NCBI GenBank assembly: GCA_944384285.1
Contig: CALWSX010000057.1
Location: 1 to 8,446 of the forward strand
DNA length: 8,446 bases
Direction: 5' to 3'
From: an uncultured Lachnospiraceae bacterium
GTDB taxonomy: Bacteria; Bacillota; Clostridia; Lachnospirales; Anaerotignaceae
Of the stretch, positions 1 through 6,216 are shown piece after piece. How positions within the stretch are numbered: the stretch's first letter is position 1; each line of letters begins with the position of its first letter. Under the pieces are notes generated by a model. The model worked only from the letters and a program-made list of their open reading frames with translations. It did no database searches and was not told where the DNA came from. A program made the position numbers and the translations under genes.

Positions 1-1606
1 GAAATACATATTTTTCTTCTGACGGTTTTATCATTGAAGAACTTTGTATCTTTTCTTCTTGTTTTATTTCAGGTTCTTTTTTATATGTATTAATATTTTC
101 TGCAGTTTCAGGATCTTTATTTGCAAAACCGCTTTCGTTCATTTTATCCGCTATATTCTCAGTTGTTGGATTTATAAGACCCATACTAACCTCTTTTAAA
201 AGATTTTGATCCAAATCATTTTCATCTTCTGTTGGGTTTTGATTCTCAGTTTCAACATGATTTTCTTCAACATTATTTATAGCTTCATTATTTATATAAT
301 CATTATCCAAAGCCTCTTGAGAATTATTAGTATTGTTTTCTTCAAGATCAGTATTATCAGAATTTATATCTTCATTATCTTTTGAATATAAATATTCATC
401 TTCATAATAGTTTTGACTTCCAAATTCATTTATCAAATCTTCATAATACGAATCCTCTGACTCATCTTTTGTTAAATCAAGAACATAACTTTTATCAGTA
501 TCATTTTCTGTAGGATTTATTTCAATATGGCTTGAATAAAGACTATCCCTATCCCTTTTAATTTCTTTTATAAAATCAAATGCCTTTTTATCACTTGCTT
601 CAACAGGGGTACTTACACTTTTAATTTCTTTAAAATCTATTAAATTATTATCATTTATTTCAAAATTATTTGATTTTTTTTCAATAGGCTTGTCCATTTT
701 AATAGATTTTTCATAGTCAGATTCATCTACAAGAATATTATGCATTTTTCTTTTTTTCTGCATTTTATACTTTTCAGCAAGCTCTGATGGACTGTTTACA
801 TATTTGTCTGAAAATTCGTTATCTAAAACACTATGGTCATCGTAGTCATCATAATCATCATAATCGTTATAGTCGTCATAATCATCATATCTTTCATCTC
901 GATATTCTTGAAGTTTTTCTTTTCTTGATCCAACAAAAGTAAAAAATCTTCCGATAAAAAGAAAAAATGAACGTCCTGTTGCAAGTATAATTGATATAAT
1001 GAGTAAAGCTAATGATATTATAGCTGCAACCGGCGCATTAAAAGCATTTTCTAATCCAAGAGCAAGATACCCGCCTATTATACCTCCATTAAAACCAGAA
1101 CCATTTAAGTAGAGTGTTTTTATATTTTGGAAAATTTTATCCGTTAAATTTGGAGAATCAAAAATAACAGAAAAAAGCATACCAACACTTATACAAAATA
1201 ATACACTCCCAAAAATTTTAATACCTAAAAACTTTTTAGGCTTCTTTGAGAGTAAATAAACACAAAATGCAATTATTATAATAGGTAAAAAGAAACCGCC
1301 TATACCTAAAAGACCTTTTAAAAGCCTTGAAAGACCGGAACCTACTATTCCCATTTTTTCTGTAAATAATGCTATTAATAATATAAAAGAAAATACAATT
1401 AAAGCTATAAGAACAACTTCATCAATAATAGATTTACCATATTGAGAATTTTGTGTTGATTTAGAATTTTGATTTGATGAAGTAGTTTTCTTTGCAGAAT
1501 TTGTTTTATTTGTTGACGCTTTTTTAGCAGATGAAATTTTTTTATTTGTTGTTTTTCTTTTAGACGAAGTATTTTTATTGCTTGTCTTTACTGTTTTGTT
1601 CGTCAC
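1..1606 (-). CDS. ftsK: FtsK/SpoIIIE-family DNA translocase, N-terminal part (cut by left window edge)
   Basis: An open frame of 535 codons runs from a GTG at 1606-1604 to the window edge with no stop. I translated it throughout. The start is GTG because the overlapping ATG at 1608-1606 reads straight into TGA, an in-frame TAA lies about ten codons upstream, and a GAGGTGA ribosome site precedes the GTG. Order of parts: a Lys/Ser/Thr/Asn-rich cytoplasmic head (1-58); hydrophobic segments at about 64-81, 99-119, 127-149 and 190-209, with a Gly-rich stretch at 171-180 (FNGGIIGG) as in the FtsK/SpoIIIE four-helix membrane domain; then a very acidic Asn/Asp/Glu linker of about 310 residues (220-530). 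The last visible residues (EEKYVF, then a codon starting with C) resemble the Tyr-x-x-Pro entry to the motor domain. The family pumps DNA through the division or sporulation septum. The ATPase motifs lie outside the window, so the assignment rests on the membrane domain and architecture; ftsK versus spoIIIE cannot be decided. Confidence -1.
   Translation of the reverse strand, partial: MTNKTVKTSNKNTSSKRKTTNKKISSAKKASTNKTNSAKKTTSSNQNSKSTQNSQYGKSIIDEVVLIALIVFSFILLIALFTEKMGIVGSGLSRLLKGLLGIGGFFLPIIIIAFCVYLLSKKPKKFLGIKIFGSVLFCISVGMLFSVIFDSPNLTDKIFQNIKTLYLNGSGFNGGIIGGYLALGLENAFNAPVAAIISLALLIISIILATGRSFFLFIGRFFTFVGSRKEKLQEYRDERYDDYDDYNDYDDYDDYDDHSVLDNEFSDKYVNSPSELAEKYKMQKKRKMHNILVDESDYEKSIKMDKPIEKKSNNFEINDNNLIDFKEIKSVSTPVEASDKKAFDFIKEIKRDRDSLYSSHIEINPTENDTDKSYVLDLTKDESEDSYYEDLINEFGSQNYYEDEYLYSKDNEDINSDNTDLEENNTNNSQEALDNDYINNEAINNVEENHVETENQNPTEDENDLDQNLLKEVSMGLINPTTENIADKMNESGFANKDPETAENINTYKKEPEIKQEEKIQSSSMIKPSEEKYVF
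842..889 (-). repeat. Short in-frame Tyr-Asp-Asp tandem repeat inside the FtsK linker
   Basis: Residues 240-255 of the translocase read as about five Tyr-Asp-Asp units, one with Asn replacing the first Asp, encoded by near-identical 9-nt steps (TATGATGAT, TATGACGAC and so on). It is a low-complexity acidic patch at the beginning of the linker. The DNA repetition could change length by slippage in steps that keep the frame, but that is inference. Confidence 0.7.
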
Positions 1607-1635
1607 ATTCTCACCTCGTAAGACATAATCATTTT

Positions 1636-1646
1636 ATTATATCATA
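1636..1646 (-). promoter_or_regulatory. Possible -10 region for the FtsK-like gene
   Basis: On the minus strand TATGAT (1646-1641) runs directly into a consensus TATAAT (1641-1636), about 30 nt upstream of the GTG start. The only -35 candidates are T-rich (TTTTAT or TTTTTT around 1659-1669) and do not resemble TTGACA. The transcript would have a short leader. Confidence is limited because the region is A/T-rich. Confidence 0.35.
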
Positions 1647-1708
1647 CCATAATTCATTATAAAAAAAAAGAACATTACTCTTTCATTTAACGACTTTATA
1701 AGTTACTG

Positions 1709-1737
1709 TTTACATATTTAAAAAAATAAACTAAAAT
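1709..1737 (+). promoter_or_regulatory. Likely sigma-A promoter of purK
   Basis: TTTACA at 1709-1714 is followed after exactly 17 nt by TAAAAT at 1732-1737, a good vegetative promoter. Transcription would start near 1744, giving a leader of about 29 nt that carries the GGAGG ribosome site (1761-1765). I see no PurR-type box or purine riboswitch in this short leader. Confidence 0.55.
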
Positions 1738-1772
1738 AATCTAAGAATAAGAATTTCTTTGGAGGCAATACA

Positions 1773-2924
1773 ATGGAAAATTTACAAAAGAAAATAGGAA
1801 TTATTGGTGGCGGACAGCTTGGTCAAATGATGATTTTAGAAGCTAAAAAAATGGGATTTTATATTATCACCCTTGACCCTACAGAAAAATGTCCTTCTCA
1901 TTCAATATCAGATGAACATATTATAGCTGATTTTCATGATGAAAACGCCATAAAATTACTTGCCGAAAAATCCGATGTTATAACTTATGAGTTTGAACAT
2001 ATAAATGCAGATATTTTACAAAAACTTGAGGACAGTGGTAAAAAAGTATACCCTACTGCTAAAAGCCTTAAAATTATCCAAGATAAATTTTCACAAAAAA
2101 CTGTTTTAAGAAATAATAATATTCCTGTTGCAGATTTTTTAAGAATTTATACTTTAGATGATATGAAAAAATTTGGTGAAAAATATTCATATCCATTTAT
2201 GCTTAAATCTTGCAAAGACGGATATGACGGAAAAGGTAATTTTTTAGTTGAATCTGAAAATCAATTAGAAGAAGCATTTCATACATTAAATGGTGAAACT
2301 TGTGACCTTATGTCCGAAAAATTTTTTGAATACACAATGGAAATTTCTGTACTTGCATGCAGAAGTGTTTCTGGAGAAATTAAAGTTTATCCTGTAGCAC
2401 AAAATATTCACCATGAAAGTATTCTTTATAAAACTTTAGTTCCTGCATCAATATCTGATGAAATCTCTAAAAAAGCTATGGATCTAGCTGAAAATGTGAT
2501 GAAAGTTTTTGAAGGTGTAGGAATGTTTTGTGTTGAAATGTTTGTAGGAAAAGACGGAGAGCTTTCTGTTAACGAAGTTGCTCCTCGACCTCATAACTCA
2601 GGACACTATACTATAGAAGGTTGTATTACAAGCCAATTTGAACAACATATAAGAGCAGTATCTGGGCTCCCTTTAGGTTCACCTGATTTAATTATGCCAA
2701 CCGTTATGATAAACATACTTGGTGAAAATGGATATTCTGGTAAAGCTTTAGTAAAAGGGGCTGAAGAAATACTTTCACTAGATGGAACCTTTTTACATAT
2801 ATATGGAAAAGAAATGACAAAACCTAAAAGAAAAATGGGACATCTTACAGTTATTTCTAAATCACTTGATGATGCTAATAAAATTGCTGATATTGCTAAC
2901 TCAAAAATAAAAATAATTTCTTAA
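1773..2924 (+). CDS. purK: N5-carboxyaminoimidazole ribonucleotide synthase (PurK)
   Basis: A cytosolic ATP-grasp enzyme of purine synthesis. It uses ATP and bicarbonate to carboxylate 5-aminoimidazole ribonucleotide to N5-CAIR, which class I PurE then rearranges. Family motifs in order: the N-terminal nucleotide-fold loop GGGQLGQM (12-19); TYEFEHI (71-77); the ATP-binding segment MLKSCKDGYDGKGN (143-156); the MSEKFFEYTMEISV region (180-193) matching the usual Glu-x-F-V-x-F-x-x-E-x-S pattern; the highly conserved NEVAPRPHNSGH (267-278) followed by TSQFEQHIRAV (286-296); and KMGHLTV near the C-terminus (354-360). The 383 residues are normal for the family. The ATG has GGAGG 7 nt upstream. It stands alone between its own promoter and a terminator, with no purE partner next to it. 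Codon use is strongly A/T-ending, like the FtsK-like gene. Confidence 0.96.
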   Translation: MENLQKKIGIIGGGQLGQMMILEAKKMGFYIITLDPTEKCPSHSISDEHIIADFHDENAIKLLAEKSDVITYEFEHINADILQKLEDSGKKVYPTAKSLKIIQDKFSQKTVLRNNNIPVADFLRIYTLDDMKKFGEKYSYPFMLKSCKDGYDGKGNFLVESENQLEEAFHTLNGETCDLMSEKFFEYTMEISVLACRSVSGEIKVYPVAQNIHHESILYKTLVPASISDEISKKAMDLAENVMKVFEGVGMFCVEMFVGKDGELSVNEVAPRPHNSGHYTIEGCITSQFEQHIRAVSGLPLGSPDLIMPTVMINILGENGYSGKALVKGAEEILSLDGTFLHIYGKEMTKPKRKMGHLTVISKSLDDANKIADIANSKIKIIS

Positions 2925-2946
2925 TTACATAAATACAAATTTTAAT

Positions 2947-2997
2947 AATAAAAATAAAGTATTAAATATTTTTATATTTACTTACTTTATTTTTATT
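2947..2997 (+). terminator. Long A/T-rich hairpin after purK
   Basis: A perfect 15-bp inverted repeat (2947-2961 with 2983-2997) encloses a second 7-bp stem (2963-2969 with 2974-2980) around a 4-nt loop, so the two nearly stack into one 22-bp stem. It begins 22 nt after the purK stop and continues into a T-rich run. There is one G-C pair in the outer stem, so it would be a weak but plausible intrinsic terminator, possibly working in both directions. Confidence 0.5.
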
Positions 2998-3069
2998 TTT
3001 ATATTTTTTCTTTATAATCCAAACAAATTTTGAATGAATAAAAAATTATTAAACGGTAACACTTATAAT

Positions 3070-3161
3070 GAAAATGTTATTATCCCCCAGCGTAACATTT
3101 TCTCTACTTCTTCCCCTTATTATCTTTTGAACGCTGCAAATATTTGCAGCGTTCTTTTTTT
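3070..3161 (+). ncRNA. Candidate small RNA or structured leader with its own terminator
   Basis: A perfect 10-bp hairpin (GAAAATGTTA 3070-3079 with TAACATTTTC 3093-3102) has a 13-nt loop containing CCCCC. It is followed by an unpaired pyrimidine-rich stretch (3103-3128, containing TTCCCCTT) and then a strong intrinsic terminator. No open reading frame accounts for this arrangement. A TATAAT lies at 3013-3018 and another at 3064-3069, neither with a convincing -35, so the 5' end is uncertain and could lie near 3025. The hairpin-plus-C-rich-loop layout resembles Gram-positive regulatory RNAs that pair with ribosome sites. I recognise no known family, and it could instead be the trailing part of the purK transcript. 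Confidence 0.3.
3129..3161 (+). terminator. Strong intrinsic terminator, plus strand
   Basis: A 26-nt perfect palindrome (3129-3154; arms GAACGCTGCAA and TTGCAGCGTTC around an ATAT loop) is followed by seven T residues (3155-3161). It is a textbook rho-independent terminator. It ends whatever is transcribed rightward here: read-through from purK or the candidate small RNA. Confidence 0.88.
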
Positions 3162-3350
3162 GTTATAATTTTTATTTAAAATTATATTTTAATTTCCATT
3201 ATTTATTTTAAACTTACTAGAAATCTGCTCGTATATAATTATATAGTTATATTAATAAATATAGCTATATAAAAATTACCTCTCTTTAACCTTATATCTT
3301 TTATCTTTTATTTTTATCTTATTTTTTCTTCCTTAATTATATAATAGAAG
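3162..3350. other. A/T-rich convergent spacer with one imperfect hairpin
   Basis: No coding region is apparent. The only structure is a 14-bp inverted repeat, 3240-3253 with 3258-3271, with a 4-nt loop and a single T/G mismatch that would be a wobble pair in a plus-strand RNA. No T-run follows it, so it is not an obvious terminator. The rest is homopolymer-rich spacer between two convergent transcription units. Confidence 0.5.
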
Positions 3351-3385
3351 AAAAAAAAACCTCGCTTCGTATGAAGCGAGGTTTT
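3351..3385 (-). terminator. Strong intrinsic terminator closing the regulator gene group
   Basis: CCTCGCTTC (3360-3368) pairs perfectly with GAAGCGAGG (3373-3381) around a 4-nt loop, and flanking A/T pairs lengthen the stem to about 13 bp. Read on the minus strand it ends in nine T residues (3359-3351). It lies 13 nt past the stop codon of the Crp/Fnr gene and terminates the leftward operon. Confidence 0.93.
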
Positions 3386-3397
3386 AAAAGGAATAAA

Positions 3398-4048
3398 CTA
3401 ATTCCCTTGATAATACTCATAAACATCATGAGCCAACGACATAAGATAGTCTCTGTCCTTTATTATAAAAACATTTTCCTTTTTTTCCAAATAACCCTCA
3501 TATACAAATTTATTTATTATATTATAAAGCCCTCTTCTACTGATATTAAGTTGTTCACAAATATCATACATACTTTTATAAACAAAAACATCATTTTTTG
3601 AATTATGCAAAATATGATATGAAACTATTTCTTCCCAACTAAATAATCTTTCAAGCAAAAGTTTTTTATACATATAATATATTCGATCACTTGTTATGAG
3701 ATAGAAATATCTGGCAAATTCATCATTTTCGAATAACTTATATAAAATATCAATTTTAATGCGTGCAAGAGTACAAGGTGTCTTGGCAATTGCATCACAA
3801 TGGAAAGATGAACCACGCAATTTACTGATATGACCAGCAAATTTACCCGTAGAAATCTCGTCAATTAATACTCTGTTACCCGATCTGGAAACGCTTTCTT
3901 CCTTAACATTACCGTCAAGAATATAATAAATGCAATTACTATCACTATCCGCTCGTTCAATGTATTCGCCTTTTTTGAACTTAACTATTTCGATATCATC
4001 TATATAATTCTTAATAAATTTATAAATAGGTGAATCTTTTAGTTCCAT
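3398..4048 (-). CDS. Crp/Fnr-family transcriptional regulator
   Basis: A 216-residue DNA-binding protein of normal length for the Crp/Fnr family. Residues about 15-105 form the effector-binding beta-roll (for example FKKGEYIERADSDSNCIYYI, then LDGNVK). Residues about 108-140 form the dimerisation helix. Residues about 145-200 form a winged helix-turn-helix with recognition helix SRRGLYNIINKF (170-181). The N-terminal Cys cluster of true Fnr is absent (Cys only at 39, 84, 92 and 163), so an oxygen-sensing iron-sulfur cluster is unlikely. By alignment in my head, the Glu of Crp/Fnr that reads the G of TGTGA/TTGAT is replaced by Arg172, so its box may differ from the classic one. A small-molecule effector is expected. 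The ATG has AAGGGGA 8 nt upstream, and the gene starts 28 nt after the membrane-protein stop, so the two are probably cotranscribed. That it controls the hpd genes is inference from position. Confidence 0.9.
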   Translation of the reverse strand: MELKDSPIYKFIKNYIDDIEIVKFKKGEYIERADSDSNCIYYILDGNVKEESVSRSGNRVLIDEISTGKFAGHISKLRGSSFHCDAIAKTPCTLARIKIDILYKLFENDEFARYFYLITSDRIYYMYKKLLLERLFSWEEIVSYHILHNSKNDVFVYKSMYDICEQLNISRRGLYNIINKFVYEGYLEKKENVFIIKDRDYLMSLAHDVYEYYQGN

Positions 4049-4054
4049 TTAATC

Positions 4055-4074
4055 AGTCCCCTTTGTAACGGACT
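4055..4074 (-). promoter_or_regulatory. Small hairpin holding the regulator's ribosome site in its loop
   Basis: In the 28-nt gap before the regulator, AGTCC (minus strand 4074-4070) can pair with GGACT (4059-4055). The Shine-Dalgarno AAGGGGA (minus strand 4062-4056) lies partly in the loop and partly in the 3' arm. The stem is only 5 bp, but it begins 3 nt after the upstream stop codon, so ribosomes finishing the membrane protein would disturb it. Translational coupling is an inference. Confidence 0.3.
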
Positions 4075-4076
4075 AA

Positions 4077-4754
4077 TTATTTGTTCATCCAAGCAACAGC
4101 CTTAGCTCTATATTTTTTCATGATAACACCAACGATTTTACCGATGATGATAGCCGCAAGAATTGTACCTTCACGAACTGATTTAAGTCCGCCTAAGAAG
4201 ATAAGTGAAAGAGCTGCAGAAATGATAACCATTGTTGTGTCAACGATGATTTTTGCGTTACCGAATGTAAGCTTACCATTTGAAACCTGAGAAATTGCTG
4301 TAGCAAGACCTTCTGGTGGGTTTGGAGGGAAGCCTGGCATTACGTATAAAGCAACACCGATAGCGATAACAAAGAAACTTATTACAAGATATACAAGCTG
4401 AATACCATAGTTAGCTGGGTCTGGTAATTTAACAAAGAGGTTACAGAATGTTACAAAGTAACCAAGGATAAATGTAGCTACGAACTGTAATATAATAGAA
4501 ATTTTGAATTTTCTTAAAATTATGAACTGAAGTATGATACAGATTGCATAAATAAGACGTGAACCAGCACCTAATTCAATTCCCCAGATTAATTCTAACG
4601 CATAAGGTACACAAGATACAGGAGAAATACCTGTTCCTGATTTTTTAGAAATAATGATACCAACAGCGATAAAGAAGAATCCGATTACATAAAAGATAGC
4701 TTTTTTAATAAATACGCCAGCAGTCATTTTTGGTTTTGCAGTTTCGTTTCCCAT
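4077..4754 (-). CDS. YczE/DUF6198-like integral membrane protein
   Basis: A 225-residue polytopic membrane protein. Likely helices lie at about 18-36, 66-81, 85-107, 118-139, 168-188 and 195-212. The first loop holds SGTGISPVSCVPYALE (39-54), and the end holds VREGTILAAIIIGKIVG (193-209); both resemble the YczE/YitT-related family (DUF6198), whose function is poorly known. There is no cleavable signal peptide. The ATG follows AGGAGG with 7-nt spacing. It sits between hpdA and the Crp/Fnr gene on the same strand, with a likely promoter of its own. Codon use is more G/C-rich than that of the regulator and similar to the hpd genes, suggesting high expression or shared history. Uptake of 4-hydroxyphenylacetate or export of p-cresol is an attractive role from context but has no direct sequence support. 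Confidence 0.78.
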   Translation of the reverse strand: MGNETAKPKMTAGVFIKKAIFYVIGFFFIAVGIIISKKSGTGISPVSCVPYALELIWGIELGAGSRLIYAICIILQFIILRKFKISIILQFVATFILGYFVTFCNLFVKLPDPANYGIQLVYLVISFFVIAIGVALYVMPGFPPNPPEGLATAISQVSNGKLTFGNAKIIVDTTMVIISAALSLIFLGGLKSVREGTILAAIIIGKIVGVIMKKYRAKAVAWMNK

Positions 4755-4766
4755 GATTTAGCCTCC

Positions 4767-4791
4767 TAATAATTATTAATGTAATTTACAT
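4767..4791. promoter_or_regulatory. Two abutting palindromes just upstream of the membrane-protein ribosome site
   Basis: TAATAATTATTA (4767-4778) is a perfect 12-bp palindrome. It is followed immediately by ATGTAATTTACAT (4779-4791), a 6+1+6 inverted repeat. They touch the AGGAGG site (minus strand 4767-4762) and lie downstream of the probable promoter, where a bound repressor would block transcription. CTAAT-N4-ATTAA (4766-4779) is one base away from a TTAAT-N4-ATTAA box. The area is A/T-rich, so chance palindromes are likely. Confidence 0.25.
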
Positions 4792-4865
4792 ACAATAGTA
4801 TTAAGGCTAATTACAGACCTATTTAGGCACACAAGGATAAACAATTATTCCGTTATTAAATTTTA

Positions 4866-4893
4866 ATTATATTTTACTACATTTTTATGAAAA
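4866..4893 (-). promoter_or_regulatory. Probable promoter of the membrane protein-regulator unit
   Basis: On the minus strand TTTTCA (4893-4888) is followed after 16 nt by a perfect TATAAT (4871-4866). Transcription would start near 4859 and give a leader of about 105 nt. The -35 element is weak, so an activator may help. With the 328-nt gap after hpdA, this suggests the last two genes can be expressed separately from hpdBCA. Confidence 0.45.
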
Positions 4894-5082
4894 AAATCAA
4901 GTAAAATTATAACTCCACCATATCCGGAATACTGTTTTTTCCAATTATTACCGCCAAACTCTATTCAATTTTACTATACGATTATATCTAAATGCTATAT
5001 AAGCTATATATAAATATAAAACGTATAAAATAATAACTTAATTTTTATAACTTATTTAAATCTCTAAATATAACCGCAAATA

Positions 5083-6027
5083 TTAGAATGGAGTTTTATC
5101 CCCAATATAGCAAGCAATATTGTGATCTAAATATAATGACTGTAATTCTGCCATTCTCTCATCAGTCATTGTTCCACCTGTGCTATAAGCATATTTTAAG
5201 CCAAGCTGATTCCATTTTGTTTCACCAAGGCGGTGGAATTTTAAGAGGTTGATTTCATATAAATCATTTTCTTTCATGAACTCGATGAGTTTTAAAGCAT
5301 TTTCATCACTATCATTGTATCCTGCGATAGTAGGCTGTCTTAATACAAGTCTACCCTGCCATCCGGATTTTTTAAGTGTTGAAATATTGTGTAAGATAAG
5401 GTCATTGTATACACCTGTACCTTCTTTATGTTTTTCTCTATCCATATTTTTAACATCTGTGAAAGCAAAGTTAATATATGACATAACTTTAAGGTATGTA
5501 GGTGTATCAATATAGCTACTTGTTTCAATAGCAGTATGGATCTGGCTTCTCTTGCATTCTTTGAGTACTTCTAAAAGGAACTCATGATGTCCTAAAGGTT
5601 CACCGCCTGTAAAGGTAACCCCACCTTCTGAACCCCAGTTAGAAAAGTCTCTTTTTAAGATTTTCATGAGTTCTTCAACTGTGTACTCTTTACCACACAT
5701 TTTTAATGAACCGTTTGCACAAGTTGCAATACATTCAAATGTTTCGCAAGCTTTACATACAGCCCAATTCATGATTGGTTTGCCTTCTTCTGTGAAATCA
5801 AGACCACCACGTGGACATGCATTACGACAAGCTGTACAGCCTGAGCTGTATTTACAAGTGTTTGCAGAGAACATTACATGTCTCTTGTTGCCAAAGCTTT
5901 CAGGGTTAGCACACCATTTACATCTTAATGGGCAGCCAACAAAAAATACGTTAGTTCTACATCCAGGACCGTCATGAACGGAAAATGACTGAATATCGAA
6001 TATAAGACCTTTTTCTTTACTTTTCAT
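5083..6027 (-). CDS. hpdA: 4-hydroxyphenylacetate decarboxylase activating enzyme (radical SAM activase)
   Basis: A cytosolic radical-SAM enzyme that abstracts a hydrogen from the C-terminal glycine of HpdB, using S-adenosylmethionine and a 4Fe-4S cluster, to create the working glycyl radical. The family signature SVHDGPGCRT (16-25) leads into the cluster motif Cys32-x3-Cys36-x2-Cys39. An inserted ferredoxin-like domain carries two further Cys sets: 58, 64, 67, 71 and 91, 94, 99, 103. This insert is typical of activases for HPAD, glycerol dehydratase and related enzymes, and absent from the pyruvate formate-lyase activase. TGGEP (140-144) is the SAM-binding motif. The 314 residues match known HpdA proteins. 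The ATG is preceded by GGAGGA with 8-nt spacing. It is third in the order hpdB-hpdC-hpdA, as in Clostridioides difficile, but is separated from hpdC by 280 nt holding a hairpin and a possible operator. Confidence 0.95.
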   Translation of the reverse strand: MKSKEKGLIFDIQSFSVHDGPGCRTNVFFVGCPLRCKWCANPESFGNKRHVMFSANTCKYSSGCTACRNACPRGGLDFTEEGKPIMNWAVCKACETFECIATCANGSLKMCGKEYTVEELMKILKRDFSNWGSEGGVTFTGGEPLGHHEFLLEVLKECKRSQIHTAIETSSYIDTPTYLKVMSYINFAFTDVKNMDREKHKEGTGVYNDLILHNISTLKKSGWQGRLVLRQPTIAGYNDSDENALKLIEFMKENDLYEINLLKFHRLGETKWNQLGLKYAYSTGGTMTDERMAELQSLYLDHNIACYIGDKTPF

Positions 6028-6100
6028 TTAATTTATCCTCCAAATCATATAAATCAATATTATTTAAAATATGTAATTAATATGTGATTAAACTTTTTGC

Positions 6101-6114
6101 TTAATCAACATTAA
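6101..6114. promoter_or_regulatory. Candidate Crp/Fnr-type box TTAAT-N4-ATTAA before hpdA
   Basis: TTAATCAACATTAA is an exact TTAAT-N4-ATTAA palindrome, the spacing used by Fnr-like regulators and, as I recall, the form bound by CprK. It is centred about 80 nt upstream of the hpdA start, in the gap after hpdC. An overlapping wider repeat, TGATTAA (6085-6091) with TTAATCA (6101-6107), is also present. A TATTAA (6082-6077 on the minus strand) could be a -10, but the box would then sit about 4 nt from the usual -41.5 activator position. Chance occurrence in A/T-rich DNA is not negligible. Confidence 0.35.
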
Positions 6115-6216
6115 ATGAAAACAAAATAAAACAAGCCCGTAAATTTTTGAATGCTAATGACAATAAACACCCTTCCCAAACTGCTTATTAATAGCTAAAA
6201 AACTTATCTTTAATAA

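Larger units (their letters stand above)
4755..5082. other. 328-nt gap between hpdA and the membrane-protein gene
   Basis: No gene is seen here. It contains the probable promoter at 4866-4893 and the palindromes at 4767-4791. I found no convincing intrinsic terminator after hpdA. Other patterns are an 8-nt direct repeat ATAACTTA at 5033-5040 and 5047-5054, and a tandem GCTATATA pair at 4994-5011; both are A/T-rich and may be chance. Confidence 0.6.

Noticed and set aside
842..889. Tandem repeat as a CRISPR-like or mobile-element repeat
   Set aside because: The units are 9 nt, contiguous, in frame and explained by Tyr-Asp-Asp codons; there are no spacers.
1606..1608. ATG as start of the FtsK-like gene
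   Set aside because: It is out of frame and followed at once by TGA; the GTG two bases later opens the long frame.
3240..3271. 14-bp imperfect inverted repeat as a terminator or mobile-element end
   Set aside because: No T-run follows, it is almost pure A/T, and there is no partner copy or transposase nearby.
3371..3601. 76-codon plus-strand open frame
   Set aside because: It starts inside the terminator hairpin, lies opposite the Crp/Fnr gene, has no ribosome site and gives a low-complexity product.
4081..4290. 69-codon plus-strand open frame opposite the membrane-protein gene
   Set aside because: It is an antisense shadow of a well-supported gene with no ribosome site.
4855..4867. ATTAAA-T-TTTAAT palindrome overlapping the -10 of the membrane-protein promoter
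   Set aside because: It is made only of A and T in an A/T-rich stretch and has no match to a known operator; chance is the simplest explanation.
5249..5977. Several short open frames on either strand overlapping hpdA (5249-5515, 5340-5528, 5666-5977)
   Set aside because: All overlap hpdA, which has complete radical-SAM motifs; none has family features or a good start region.
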